NCBI GenBank assembly: GCA_034336665.1
Contig: JAPFBE010000072.1
Span: 161,667-225,666 of the forward strand
Source: Luscinia megarhynchos
Taxonomy: Eukaryota > Chordata > Aves > Passeriformes > Turdidae
Direction of reading: 5' to 3'
DNA: 64,000 bases
Under the pieces are notes generated by a model. That model saw only the letters and a program-made list of their open reading frames with translations, was not told where the DNA came from and made no database searches. Numbering within the stretch: the first letter of the stretch is position 1; each line of letters starts with the position of its first letter. Made by a program: the position numbers and the translations under genes. Positions 20,007-31,109 of the stretch are shown in pieces.

Positions 20007-20324
20007 GCAGAAGGGCCTGCAGTTTCTTCTGGGTTGGCGCAACCACCAGCTTACCCGTGGGTGGGCGTGCAGAACTGTTTGCGTGTGCCTCTGGGTGTGC
20101 GCCCACGGCCGGCCCACCCGTGGGTGGGCGTGCAGAACTGTTTGCGTGTGCCTCTGGGTGTGGCGCCGCGGCCGGCCCACCCGTGGGTGAAGGCGTGCAG
20201 AAGAGCCTGCTTTTCCCCTGGGTGTGCACGCCACGGTAGGCCCACCCGTGTGTGGGGCGTGCAGAAGGGCCTGCGGTTTCCTCTGGGTTGGCCTTAGCGA
20301 CCAACCCACCCGTTCGTGGGGCGT
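20007..20324 (+). repeat. Gate block copy (5 monomers)
   Basis: J with GGCGCAACCACCAGC, two A copies (second ends GTGGCGCC), CTTTTCCCCTGGG copy ending CACGGTAGGCCC and CCGTGTGTGG, Jb ending GACCAACCCACCCGTTCG. The GCAACCACCAGC and CGTTCG details are shared with the gate at 4641, so these two copies are sister copies although 15 kb apart. Confidence 0.85.
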
Positions 20325-21027
20325 GCAGAACTGTTTCGCGTGTGGGTCTGGGTGTGCGCCACGGCCCGGCCCACCCGTGAGTGGGCGTGCAGAAGGCCCT
20401 GCGGTTGCCTCTGGGTGTGCCGCTCACGGCCCGACCAACCGTGGGTGGGCGTGCAGAACTATTTGCGTGTGCCTCTGGGTGTGCATACGGCCGGCCCACC
20501 ACGTGGGTGAAGCGGGCAGAAGGGCCTCGCGGTTGCCCCTGGTTGTGCCGCCCACGGAGGCATACCGATGGGTGAGGGCGTGCAGAAAGGCCTGCGTTTG
20601 CCTCTGGGTGTGCCTTCAAGGCCGGCCCACCCGTTGGTGGGTGTGCAGAAGGCCCTGCGTTTGACTCTGGGTGTGCAGCCACGGCCGGCCTACCCGTGGT
20701 TGGGCGTGCAGAAGAGCCTGCGGTTACCTCTGGGTGTGCCGCCACGGCCAGCCCACCCGTGGGTGAGAGGCGTGCAGAAAGAGCCTACAGTTTCTTCTGG
20801 GTTGGCGCAAAGACCAGCTTACCCGTGGGTGGGCGTGCAGAACTGTTTGCGTGTGCCTCTGCGTGTGCGCCCACGGCCGACCCACCCGTGGGTGGGCGTG
20901 CAGTGAAGACCTCACGGTTGCTCCTGGGTGTGCCGCCACGGCCGGCCCACCCGTTGGTGGGTGTGCAGAAGGCCCTGCGGTTGCCTCTGGGTGTGCAGCC
21001 ACGGCCGGCCTACTCGTGGGTGGGAGT
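20325..21027 (+). repeat. CCCCTGGTTGTG series, third copy
   Basis: A with GTGGGTC, CCCTGCGG with GCTCACGG, CTATTTGCG (20460), B with GCCCCTGGTTGTG and CGGAGGCATACC (about 20560), CTTCAAGGCC copy, TTTGACTCTGGG, TGGTTGGGCG, GGTTACC, J with GGCGCAAAGACCAGC (20805), A with CTCTGCGTGTG, a GCAGTGAAGACC copy with GCTCCTGGG, CCCTGCGG. It parallels 9169-9924 member by member, with one A lost. Confidence 0.83.
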
Positions 21028-21924
21028 GCAGAAGGGTTGCGGGTACACCTGGGTGTGCCGCCACGGCCAGCCCACCCGTGGGTTGGCGTGCAGAACTGTT
21101 TGCGTGTGCCTCTGGGTGTGCAGCCGCGGCCGGCCCACCCCTGGCTGGGCGTTCAGAACTGTTTGGGAGTGCCTCTGGGTGTGCCGACACGGCCGGCCCA
21201 CCCGTGGGTGGGCGTGCAGAAGGGCCTGAGTTTGCCCCGGGGTGTGCCGCCACGGCCGGCTCACCCGTGGGTGGGCGTGCAGAAGGGCCTGCGGTTGCCT
21301 CTGGGTGTGCCGCCCACGGCCGACCCACCCGTGGGTGAAGCGTGCAGAAGGGTTTCGCGTTTGCCTCTGGGTGTGCCGCCCACGGCCGGCCCATTCGTGG
21401 GTGGTGCGTGAAGAATGGTTTGCGTTTGCCTCTGAGTGTGCGCCACGGCCCGGCCCACCCGTTGGTGGGTGTGCAGAAGACCCTGCGGTTGCCTCTAGGT
21501 GTGCAGCCACGGCCCGGCCTACCCGTGGGTGGGCATGCAGAAGGGTTTCGCGGTTGCCTCTGGGTGTGCGCCACGGCCAGCCCACCCGTGGGTGAAGCGT
21601 GCAGAAGGCCCTGCAGTTTCTTCTGGGTTGGCCCTTGGCGACCAGCTTTCCCGTGGATGGGGCGTGGAGAACTGTTTGCGTTTGCCATTGGGTGTGCCGC
21701 CACGGCCGGCCCACCCGTGGGTGAAGCGTGCAGAACTGTTTGCGTGTGACTCTGGGTGTGCGCCCGCGGTCGGCCCACCCGTGGGTGAAGCGTGCAGTAG
21801 GGCCTGCATTTTTCCCCTGGGTGTGCCGCCACGGCCGGCCCACCCGTGGAGTGGAGGTGTGCAGAAGGCCCTGCGGTTGCCTCTGGGTGTGCCGCCACGG
21901 CCGGCCTACCCGTGGGTGGGGAGT
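21028..21924 (+). repeat. HOR-14 copy e (897 bp), first of a tandem pair
   Basis: GGGTTGCGGGTACACC; then directly A with CACCCCTGGCTGGGC, so the J second member is missing; TGTTTGGGAGTGCC (21167); GGGCCTGAGTTTGCCCC; B; GGGTTTCGCG; GCGTGAAGAATGG (21408); ACCCTGCGG with CTCTAGGTG; GGGCATGCAGAAGGG; J with CCTTGGCGACCAGC; GCCATTGGG (21690); GTGACTC; GCAGTAGGGCC; CCCTGCGG. The next copy begins without any linker. Confidence 0.87.
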
Positions 21925-22816
21925 GCAGAAGGGTTGCGGGTACACCTGGGTGTGCCGCCACGGCCAGACCCACCCGTGGGTGGGGCGTGCAGAAGGGCCT
22001 GCAGTTTTTCTTCTGGGATGGCCGTAGCGACCAGCTTACCACGTGGGTAGGCGTGCAGAACTGTTTGCGTGTGCCTCTGGGTGTGCAGCGCGGCGGCCCA
22101 CCCCTGGCTGGGGCGTGCAGAACTGTTTGGGAGTGCCTCTGGGTGTGCCGACACGGCCGGCCCACCACGTGGGTGAGGCGTGCAGAAGGGCCTGAGTTTG
22201 CCCCTGGGGTGTGCACCACGGTAGGCCCACCGTGTGTGGAGGCGTGCAGAAGGGCCTGCGGTTGCCTCTGGGTGTGCCGCCCGCGGCCGGCCCACCCGTG
22301 GGTGGGCGTGCAGAAGGGTTTGCGTTTGCCTCTGGGTGTGCGCCCGCGGCCAGCCCACCCGTTGAGTGGGTGTGCAGAAGACCCTGCGGTTGCCTCTGGA
22401 GTGTGCAGCCACGGCCGGCCTACCGTGGGTGGGCATGCAGAAGAGGTTCGGTTGCCTCTGGGTGTGCGCCACGGCCAACCCACCGGTGGGTGAAGCGTGC
22501 AGAAGGCCCTGCAGTTTCTTCTGGGTTGGCATAGCGACCAGCTTTCCCGTGGGTGGGGCGTGGAGAACTGTTTGCGTTTGCCATTGGGTGTGCCGCCACG
22601 GCGGCGGCCCACCCGTGGGTAGGCGTGCAGAACTGTTTGCGTGTGACTCTGGGTGTGCGCCACGGTCGGCCCACCCGTGGGTGAAGCGTGCAGTAGGGCC
22701 TGCATTTTTCCCCTGGGTGTGCCGCCCGGCCGGCCCACCCGTGGGTGGAGTGTGCGAAGACCCTGCGGTTGCCTCTGGGTGTGCGCCCACGGCCGGCCTA
22801 CCCGTGGGTGGGGAGT
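21925..22816 (+). repeat. HOR-14 copy f (892 bp), second of a tandem pair
   Basis: It has the J member that copy e lacks (TTTTTCTTCTGGGATGG, 22005) and lacks the GAAGAATGG member that copy e has, so the two neighbours have almost equal length through compensating losses. Other members match in order: CACCCCTGGCTGGGG, TGTTTGGGAGTGCC (22125), CTGAGTTTGCCCC with CGGTAGGCCC, GCCATTGGG (22580), GCAGTAGGGCC. The GCGATTACTTC and J4 that normally follow are present at 22830 and 22917. Confidence 0.87.
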
Positions 22817-24566
22817 GCAGAAGGGCCTCGCGATTACTTCTGGGTGTGCATACGGCCAGCCCACCCGATGGGTGAACCTGCAGAAGGGCCTGCAGTATCT
22901 TCTGGGTTGGCCTTAGCGACAAGCTTGACCACGTTGGTGAAGGCGTGCAGAACTGTTTGCGTGTGCCTCTGGGTGTGCATCACGGCCGGCCCACCGTGGA
23001 GTGGGCGTGCAGAAGGGGCCTCGCGATTGCTCCTGGGTGTGCCGCCACGGCCGGCCCACCCGTTGGGGTGGAGTGTGCAGAAGACCCTCTCGGTTGCCTC
23101 TGGGTGTGCAGCCACGGCCGGCCTACCCGTGGGTGGGGGAGTGCAGAAGGGCCTGCGATTACCTCTGGGTGTGCCGCCACGGCCAGCCCACCCGTGGAGT
23201 GAGCGTGCAGAAGAGCCTGCAGTTTCTTCTGGGATTGGCCTTAGCGACCAGCGTACCCGTGGGTGGAGGTGCAGAACGACTTGCGTTTGCCTCTGGGTGT
23301 GCACGCCCGGCCGGCCCACCCGTGGAGTAGGCGTGCAGAAGGGTTTCGCGTTTGCCTCTGAGTGTGCCGCCCGCGGCCGGCCCACCCAGTGGGTGGGCGT
23401 GCAGAAGGTTATGCGGTTTGCCTCTGGGTGTGCAGCCACGGCCGGACTACCCGTGTGTGGGCGTGCAGAAGGGCCTGCGGTTTGCCTCTGGGTTGTGCCC
23501 AGCGGCCAGCCCACCCGTGGGTGGGGCGTGCAGAAGGGCCTGCGGTTGCCTCTGGGTGTGGCCCTAGCGACCAGCTTTCCCGTGGGTGAGGCGTGTAGAA
23601 CTGCTTGCGTGTTGGCTCTGGGTGTGCGCTACGGTCGGCCCACCCGTGGGTGGCGTGCAGAACGGGGCCTGCGTGTTGCCTCTGGGTGTGCGCCACGGCC
23701 GGCCCACCCGTAGGTGAGGCGTGCAGAAGGGCCTGCGGTTGCCTCTGGGTGTGCGCTACGGCCGGCCACCCGTGGGTGGGGCGTGAAGAACTATTGCGTG
23801 TGCCTCTGGGGTGTGCCCTTACGGCCGGCCCACCCTGGGTGAGGCGTGCAGAAGGGCCTCGCGGTTGCCTCTGGTTGTGCACGCCCGGCGAGCCTACCGT
23901 GGGTGGGGAGTGCAGAAGGAGCCTGCGATTGCACTCTGGGTGTGCCGCCCGCGGCCAGCCACCCGATGGGTGAACGTGCAGAAGGGCCTGCAGTTTCTTC
24001 TGGGTTGGCCCTTAGCGACCAGCTTACCCGTGGGTGGGGCGTGCAGAACTGTTTCGCGTGTGCCTCTGGGTGTGCGCCACGGCCGGCCCACCCGTGGGTG
24101 GGCGTGCAGAACTGTTTGCGTGTGCCTCTGGGTGTGCGCCCGCGGCCGGCCCACCCGTGGGTGGAAGCGTGCAGAAGAGCCTGCAGTTTGCCTCTGGGTG
24201 TGCCGCCCGCGGCCCGGCCCACCCGGTGTGGTGGGGCGTGCAGAAGGCCCTGCAGTTTGCCTCTGGGTGTGCAGCCCGCGGCCGGCCTACCGTGGGTGGG
24301 AGTGCAGAAGGGCCTCTGCGGTTGCCTCTGGGTGTGCCGCCCGCGGCCAGCCCACCCTGTGGGTGGGGCGTGCAGAAGAGCCTGCGATTTTCTTCTGGGT
24401 TGGCCTTAGCGACCCGGCTTTCCCGTGGTTGAGGCGTGCAGAACTGTTCTGCGTGTGCCTCTGGGTGTGCCGCCACGGCCGACCTACCGTGGGTGGGGCG
24501 TGCAGAAGACCTCGCGGTGTGCCTCTGGGTGTGCAGCCATGGCGACCCTACCGATGGGTGCAGCAT
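22817..24566 (+). repeat. Mixed satellite segment at the end of the preserved domain
   Basis: It starts with GCGATTACTTC and J4 (GACAAGCTTGACCACG, 22917) but does not continue into HOR-X. J monomers follow near 23235, 23570, 24000 and 24395, with A/B copies between. Junction indels (CCGTGGAGTG, GGTGAGGCG, CCGGTGTGGTGG) become more frequent from about 23.3 kb. A GAAAGCTGTTTGCATG copy begins the first HOR-6R at 24567. No non-satellite sequence was seen. Confidence 0.75.
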
Positions 24567-24834
24567 GCAGAAAGCTGTTTGCATGTTGCTACTGGGTGTG
24601 CCGCCACAGCGGCTCACCTCGTGGGTGGGGCGTGCAGAAGAGCCTCGCGGTTGCCTCTGGGTGTGCAGCCACGGCCGGCCCTACCCGTGGGTGAGGCGTG
24701 CAGAAGAGCCTCGCGTTTGCCACTGGGGTGTGCCGCCCGCGGCCGGTCATACCGATGGGTGGGGCGTGCAGAAGGGTCTGCGGTTGCCTCTGGGTTTGTG
24801 CACGCAGCGGCGGCTCACCACGTGGGTGAGGCGT
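24567..24834 (+). repeat. HOR-6R copy 1, partial (4 monomers)
   Basis: GCATGTTGCTACTGGG with CACAGCGGCTCACC, B with GTGCAGCC, a GTTTGCCACTGGGG copy, and GGGTCTGCGG ending GCAGCGGCGGCTCACC. The last two members (GGAGAACTATTTGCC and J) are absent; an ordinary A copy follows. This is the leftmost appearance of a unit that otherwise belongs to the right half. Confidence 0.68.
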
Positions 24835-26568
24835 GCAGAACTGTTTTGCGTGTGCCTCTGGGTGTGCGCTACGGCCCGGCCCACCCGTGGGTGAAGCGTG
24901 CAGAAGGGCCTCGCGGGTTGCCTCTGAGTGTGCGCACACGGCGGCCCACCCTGTGGGTGGAAGTGCAGAAGAGGCCTCGCGGTTGCCTCTGGGTTGGCCT
25001 TAGCGACCAACCCACCCGTGGAGTAGGCGTGCAGAACTGTTTAGCGTATGCCTCTGTGTGTGCATGCGGTGCGGCCACCGTGGGTGAAGCGTGCAGAACT
25101 GTTTAGAGTTGCCTCTGGGTGTGCGCCCGCGGCCGACCCACCCTGGGTGGGGCGATGCAGAAGGGCCTGCGGTTGCCCCTCTGGGTTGTGCCACCACGGC
25201 AGGGCATACCCGTGGGGGAGTGCAGAAGGGCCCTGCGTTTGCCTCTGGGGTGTGCATCCCGCGGCCGGCCCACCAGTTGGTGGGTGTGCAGAAGGCCCTG
25301 CGTTTGCCTCTGGGTGTGCGCCAGCGGCGGCCTACCGTGGGTTGGGGAGTGCAGAAGGGCCTGCGAGTACCTCTGGGTGTGCCGTACGGCCAGCCCACCG
25401 GTGGGTGGGGAGTGCAGAAGAGCCTGCAGTTTCTTCTGGGTTGGCCTAGCGACCAGCTTACCACGTGGGTGAAGGCGTGCAGAACTGTTTGCGTGTGCCT
25501 CTGGGTGTGCCCGCGGCCCGGCCCCAACCCGTGGGTGAGTGCAGTGAACTGTCTGCGTGTGCTCCTGGGTGTGCGCCATGCGGCCCGGCCCACCCGTGGG
25601 TGGGCGTGCAGAAGGCCCTGCGGTTGCCTCTGGGTGTGCGCTGGGGCCCGAACCACCGTGGAGTGGGCATGCAGGACGGGTTTTGCGCGGTTGCCTCTGG
25701 GTTTGTGCCGCCACGGCCAGCCCATCCGTGGGTGAGCGTGCAGAAAGGGCCCTGCAGTTTCTTCTGGGTTGGCCTTAGCGACCAGCTTTCCGTGGGTGGG
25801 CGTGGAGAACTGTTCGCGTTGCCATTGGGTGTGCACGCCCGGCCGGCCCACCCGTGGGTGAAGGCGTGCAGTAAAGAGCCTGCATTTTTCCCTGGGTGTG
25901 CGCCACGGCCGGCCCACCCTGTGGGTGGAGTGTGCAGAAGGGCCTGCGGTTGCCTCTGGGTGTGCCGCCCGCGGCGGCCTACCACGTGGGTGGGAGTGCA
26001 GAAGGGCCTGCGATTACTTCTGGGTGTGCCGCCCGCGGCCAGCCCACCCGTGGGTGAACGTGCAGAAGGGCCTGCAGTTTCTTCTGGGTTGGCGCATAGC
26101 TGACAAGCTGACCCGTTGGGTGGGCGTGCAGAACTGTTTTGCGTGTGCCTCTGGGTGTGCGCCACGGCCGGCCCACCCGATGGGTGGGGCGTGCAGAAGG
26201 GTTTGCGTTTGCCTCTGAGTGAGCATGACACGGCCCACCCGTGGGTGGGGCGTGCAGAAGGTTTCGCGTTTGCCCCTGAGGTGTGCGCCACAGCGGCCCA
26301 ACCCGATGGGTGGGCTTGCCCAAGGGCCTCGCGGTTTCCTCAGGGTTGGCCTAGCGACCAGCCCACCCGTGGGGTGGGGCGAGCAGAACTGTTTCGCGTG
26401 TGCCTTTGGGTGTGCGCCACGGCCGGCCCACCCGCGGGTGGCGTGCAGAAGAGCCTGCGGTTGCCTCTGGGTGTGCCGCCGGCCGACCACCAGTGGGTGG
26501 GCGTGCAGAAGGCCCTGCGTTTGCCTCTGGGTGTGCCGCCATGGCGGCCTAACCGTGGGTGCGGGCGT
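24835..26568 (+). repeat. Transitional segment with partial HOR-X
   Basis: A noisy stretch with J copies near 24985, 25435, 25765 and 26080. At 25160-25300 it carries degraded members of the CCCCTGGTTGTG series (CACGGCAGGGCATACCC). At 25815 a GCCATTGGG copy is followed by GCAGTAAAGAGCC. From about 26000 it follows HOR-X (GCGATTACTTC, J4 with TGACAAGCTGACCC, CTCAGGGTTGG, GGGGCGAGCAG, CCATGGCGG) up to the GCATGTGGCTATGGG copy at 26578, where it switches to HOR-6R. Confidence 0.72.
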
Positions 26569-26884
26569 GCAGAACTGTTTGCATGTGGCTATGGGTGTGC
26601 ATACAGCGGCTTACCTGTGGGAGGCGTGCAGAAGGGCCTGCGGTTGCCCCTGGGTGTGCAGCCACGCGGCAGCCCACCGTGGGTGGGCGTGGAGAAAGGC
26701 CTGCGTTTGCCCCTGGGAGTTACGCGGCGCGGCCCAACCCGTGGGTGGGGCGTGCAGAAGAGGTCTGCGTGTTGCCTCTGGGTTGTTTGCACTAGCGGCC
26801 GGCTCACCCGAGGGTGGGCTGGAGAACTATTTGCGTGTGCCCTGGGTGTGCGCTACGGCCGGCCCACCACGTGGGTGAAGGCGT
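26569..26884 (+). repeat. HOR-6R copy 2 (5 monomers)
   Basis: GCATGTGGCTATGGG with CAGCGGCTTACCTG; B with GCCCCTGGG and GTGCAGCC; GGAGAAAGGCCTGCG with GCCCCTGGGAGTTACG; GAGGTCTGCGTGTTGCC ending GCGGCCGGCTCACC; GGAGAACTATTTGCG. The J member is missing. It is entered from HOR-X through the shared GCATGTGGCTATGGG monomer, which marks the join of the two families. Confidence 0.72.
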
Positions 26885-27904
26885 GCAGAAGAGCCCTGCG
26901 GTTGCCCCTGGGTGAGCGCTACGGCGGCCACCTGTGGGTGGGCGTGCAGAACTTATTAGCGTGTGCCTCTGGGTGTGCGCCACGGTCCGGCCCACCCGTG
27001 GGTGGCGTGCAGAACTGACTGCGTGTGCCTCTGGGTGTGCGCCACGGCCGGCCCACCGTGGTTGAGCGTGCAGAAGGCCCTGCGGTTGCCTCTGGGTGTG
27101 CGCTACGGCCGACCAACCCGTGGGTGGCGTGAAGAACTATTTGCGTGTGCCTCTGGGTGTGCATGCGGCCGGCCCACCCCTGGAGTGAAGCGTGCAGAAG
27201 AGCCTCACGGTTGCCCCTGGTTGTTCGCCACGGAGGGCATACCGTGGGTGGGAGTGCAGAAGGGCCTCGCGATTACTTCTGGGTGTGCCGCCCGCGGCCA
27301 GCCCACCCGTGGAGTGAACCTGCAGAAGGGCCTGCAGTTTCTTCTGGGTTGTGTAGCGACCAGCTTACCACGTGGGTGGGGCGTGCGAACTGTTTCGCGT
27401 GTGCCTCTGGGTGTGCGCCACGGCCGGCCCACCCGTGGAGTGAAGCGTGCAAGAACTGTTTGCGTGTGCCTCTGGGTGTGCCGCCACGGCCGGCCCACCG
27501 TGGAGTGAGCGTGCAGTGGGGCCTACGGTTGCTCCTGGGTGTGCGCCACGGCCCGACCCACCCGTTGGTGTGAGTGTGCAGAAGGCCCTGCGGTTGCCTC
27601 TGGGTGTGCAGCCCGCGGCCGGCCTACCGTTCGATGGGTGGGAGTGCAGAAGGGCCTGCGGGTACATCTGGGTGTGCGCCCGCGGCCAGCCCACCGATGG
27701 GTGAAGGCGTGCAGAAAGAGCCTGCATTTTCTTCTGGGTTGGCCTTAGCGACCGGCTTTCCGATGGCTGGGGCGTGCAGAACTGTTTCGCGTGTGCCTTT
27801 GGGTGCGCGCCACTGCCCGACCTACCGTGGGTGGGGCGTGCAGAGCTGTTCGCGTGTGTCTCTGCGTGTGCAGCCATGGCCCGGCCTACCCGTGGAGTGC
27901 GCAT

Positions 27905-28349
27905 GCAGAACTGTTGCATGTGGCTATGGGTGTGCGCCACAGCCCGACTCACCTGTGGGAGAGGCGTGCAGAAGGGCCTGCGGTTTGCCCTGGGTGTGAA
28001 GCCACGGCGGCCCACCCGTGGGTGAGGCGTGGAGAAGAACCTCGCGTTTGCCACTGGGGAGTGCCGCTAGCGGCGGTCAACCCGATGGGTGAGGCGTGCA
28101 GAAGGGTCTGCGGTTGCCTCTGGGTTTCACATAGCGGCGGCTCACCCGTGGGTGAAGCGTGGAGAACTATTTGCCTGTGCCCCTGGGTGTGCGCTTCACG
28201 GCGGCCCACCCGTGGAGTGAAAGCGTGCAGAAAGAGCCTGCGGTTGCCCCTGGGTGAGCGCTACGGCGGCTACAGTGGGTAGGCGTGCAGAAGGACCTGC
28301 GGTTGCCTCTGGGTTGGCCTTAGCGACCAGCCCACCCGTGGGTGGGCGT
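27905..28349 (+). repeat. HOR-6R copy 3 (7 monomers)
   Basis: GCATGTGGCTATGGG, a GGTTTGCCCTGGGTG copy, GGAGAAGAACCTCGCG with GCCACTGGGG, GGGTCTGCGG with TTTCACATAGCGGCGGC (28135), GGAGAACTATTTGCCTG, GAGCCTGCGG with a GGGTGAGCGC ending, and a J-like copy ending CTTAGCGACCAGCCC. One extra monomer is present before the final J-like copy, compared with copies at 43031 and 44919. Confidence 0.74.
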
Positions 28350-30019
28350 GCAGAACTATTGGCGTATGCCTCTGTGTGTACGCCCGCGATCCGGCCCACC
28401 ACGTGGAGTGAGGCGTGCAGAACTGTTTGCGTGTTGCTCTGGGTGTGCGCATGCGGCCGGCCCACCCGTGGTTGAAGGTGCAGAAGGCCCTGCGGCTGCC
28501 TCTGGGTGTGCGCTTCTGACCCGACTAACCGTGGAGTGAAGCGTGCAGGAGAACTACTTCGCGTGTGCCTCTGGGTGTGCGCTACGGCCGGCCCACCCTG
28601 GGTGAGGCGTGCAGAAGAGCCTCGCGGTTGCCCCTGGTTGTGCCACCCGCGGAGGGCATACCGCGTTTTTGGGGCGTGCAGAAGCCTGCGTTTGCCTCTG
28701 GGTGTGCGCCCGCGGCCGGCCCACCCGTTGGTAGTGTGCAGAAAGCCCTGCATTTGACTCTGGGTGTGCAGAGCGGCCGACTACCCGTGTGTGGGGAGTG
28801 CAGAAAGGCCTCGCGATTACCTCTGGGTGTGCCACCACGGCCAGCCCACCCGGTGAGTGAGCGATGCAGAAGGGCCTGCAGTTTCTTCTGGAGTTGACAT
28901 AGCGACCAGCTTACCGTGGGTGGGGCGTGCAGAACTGTTCTGCGGTTGCCTCAGGGGTGTGCCGCCCGGCGGCCCGATACCGGTGGGTGGCGATGCAGAA
29001 CTGTTCGCGTGTGCCTCTGGGTGTGGCGCCTACGGCGGCCCACCCGTGGGTGAGGCGTGCAGAAGGGCCTGTTTTTCCCCCTGGGTGTGTGCCGCCCGCG
29101 GTAGGCCCACCCGTGTGTGAGCGTGCAGAAGAGGTCTGCGTTTGCCTCCGGGTGTTATTGCACGCCCGGCCGGCCCACCGATGGGTGGGCATGCAGAAGG
29201 GTTTCGCGTTTGCCTCTGAATGTGGCACCATGGCCGGCCCTCCCATGGGTGGGGCGTGCGAAGGCACCCTGCGTTTGCCACTGAAGTGTGCCGCACGGTA
29301 GGCCCACCGTGGGTGGAAAAGTGCAGAAGAGCCTGCGGTTGCCTCTGGGTGTGCCGCACGGCCGAAGCCCACCCGTGGGTGAAGTGCAGAAGGGTTTGCG
29401 TGTGCCTCTGGAGTGTGCGCTCTGACGTAACCGTGGGTGGCGTGCAGAACTGACTCGCGTGTGGCTCTGGGTATTGCATGCCGGCGGCCCACCGTGGGTG
29501 GGCGTGCAGAAGGCCCTGCGGTTGCCTCTGGAGTGTTCCTTCGGCCGTAACACGTGGGTGAGGCGTGCAGAACTGTTGCGTGTGCCTCTGAATGTGCACG
29601 CCCACGGCCGGCCCACCCTGGGTGGGGCGTGCAGAAAGAGCCTGCGGTTGCCTCTGGTTATTGCGCCCGGCGGGGACCACCGATGGGTGGGGCGTGCAGA
29701 AAAACCTCGCGTTTGCCTCTGGGTGTGCGCCCGCGGCCCGGCCCGATGCGTGGGTGGAAGTGCAGAAGAGGACCTCGCGGTTGCCTCTGGTTATTGCGCC
29801 CGCGGCCCGGCCCACCCGATGGGTGAAGCGTGCAGAAGAGCCTGCTTTTCCCCTGGGTGTGCCTTACGGTAGTCCCACCCGTGTGTGGAGATGCAGAAAG
29901 GGCCTCGCGGTTTCCTCTGGGTTGGCATAGCGACCAACCCACCCGTTAGGTGAGGCGTGCAGAACTTTTGCGTGTGGCTCTGGGTGTGCGCCCGGCCAGT
30001 ACACCGATGGAGTGAGCGT
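28350..30019 (+). repeat. Noisy segment with degraded series and partial HOR-8
   Basis: At 28620-28790 members of the CCCCTGGTTGTG series are recognisable (CGGAGGGCATACCG, TTTGACTCTGGG). A J-like copy lies at 28880, and GGCACCATGG with CCTCCCATGGG at 29225. From 29425 to 29720 it holds HOR-8 markers (TCTGACGTAACC, CTCTGAATGTG, CTCTGGTTATTGC, GAAAAACC). The first TTATTG words of the window appear here (29157, 29657, 29792). A Jb copy lies near 29915. Confidence 0.7.
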
Positions 30020-30194
30020 GCAGAAGGGCCTGCAGTTTCTTCCTAAGTTGACATAGCGACCAGCTTACCCGTGGGTGGGGGTGCAGAGCGGCATCGCGTT
30101 TGCCTCTGGGTGTGCCGCCCACGGCCCGACCCACCCGTGGGTGAAGCGTGCAGAAGAGGGTTTCGCGTTTGCCTCTGGGTGAGCGCCCGGCCGG

Positions 30195-30375
30195 CCCACC
30201 CGTGAGTGCAGAAGGGTTTCATCCCCTGGGTGTGCCGCGGCAGGCCACCGATGTGGGCTGCAGAAGGGCCTGCGGTTTCCGCAGGGTTGGCATAGCGCCA
30301 ACCCACCGTGTGGCGTGCGAGCCTTTGGGGTGTGCGCTCTGGGTGTGCGCAGCCTGCGGCCTCGTGCCCACCCGA
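30195..30375 (+). repeat. Broken-down monomers inside a K block
   Basis: After a K monomer at 30020 and two ordinary members, the repeat collapses. Units shrink to about 45 bp (CCCGTGAGTGCAGAAGGG, GTGGGCTGCAGAAGGG), Jb reads TTTCCGCAGGG, and a unit at 30315-30375 has only short fragments (GGGTGTGCGCTCTGGGTG). Regular spacing resumes at about 30380. This may be a rearrangement scar or a low-quality consensus. Confidence 0.6.
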
Positions 30376-30709
30376 TGAGTGAGGCGTGCAGAAGGGCCTC
30401 GCGGTTGCATCTGGGTGTGCCGCCCGCGGCCGACCCACCCGTGGGTGGGCGTGCAGAACTGTTTCGCGAGTGACTCTGGGTGTGCGCCCGGCCGGCCCAC
30501 CCGTGGGTGGGCGTGCAGTAGGGCCTGCATTTTCCCCTGGGTGTGCGCCACGGCCGGCCCACCCGATGGGTGGAAGTGTGCAGAAGGCCCTGCGTTTGCC
30601 TCTGGGTGTGCGCCACGGCCCGGCCTACCACGTGGAGTGAGGCGTGCAGAAGGGCCTGCGATTACCTTTGGGTGTGCCGCCCGGCCAGCCCACCCGTGGA
30701 GTGAGCGAT

Positions 30710-31028
30710 GCAGAAGGGCCTGCAGTTTCTTCTAAGTTGACGCAACGACCAGCTTACCCGTGGGTGGGAGTGCAGTCGCGGCATCACGTTTGCCTCTGGG
30801 TGTGCATCGCCACGGCCGTACCGGTGGGTGGGGCGATGCCGAAGGGTTTGCGTTTGCCTCTGAGTGAGCGCCCACGGCCGACCCACCGATGGGTGAGGCG
30901 TGCAGAACTGTTTGCGTGTTGCTCTGGGTGTGCCCGCCGGCCCGGCCCACCGATGTGTGAGGCGTGCAGAAGGGCCTGCAATTTCCTCAGGGTTGGCCTT
31001 AGCGACCAACCCACCGTAGCGTGGGCGT
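30710..31028 (+). repeat. K block copy in the transition zone
   Basis: K with TTCTAAGTTGACGC, GTCGCGGCATCACG, a GATGCCGAAGGGTTTGCG copy with CTCTGAGTGAGC, an A-like copy, and Jb with CTCAGGGTTGG ending GACCAACCCACC. GGGAGTGCAG precedes the second member, as in left-domain K blocks, so the block is shared across domains. Confidence 0.72.
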
Positions 31029-31109
31029 GCAGAACTGTTTGCGTGTGCCTTTGGGTTGTGCATACGCGGTCATTACCGTGGGTGGCGTGCAGAACTGTTT
31101 GCGTGTTGC

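Noticed and set aside
22400..22930. tRNA or small RNA gene hidden in the J4 region
   Set aside because: No cloverleaf, A/B box or conserved RNA motif; the sequence is J4 and ordinary monomers.
30195..30375. Insertion of a transposon or foreign DNA
   Set aside because: No terminal repeats, target duplication or coding sequence; the fragments still resemble satellite words.
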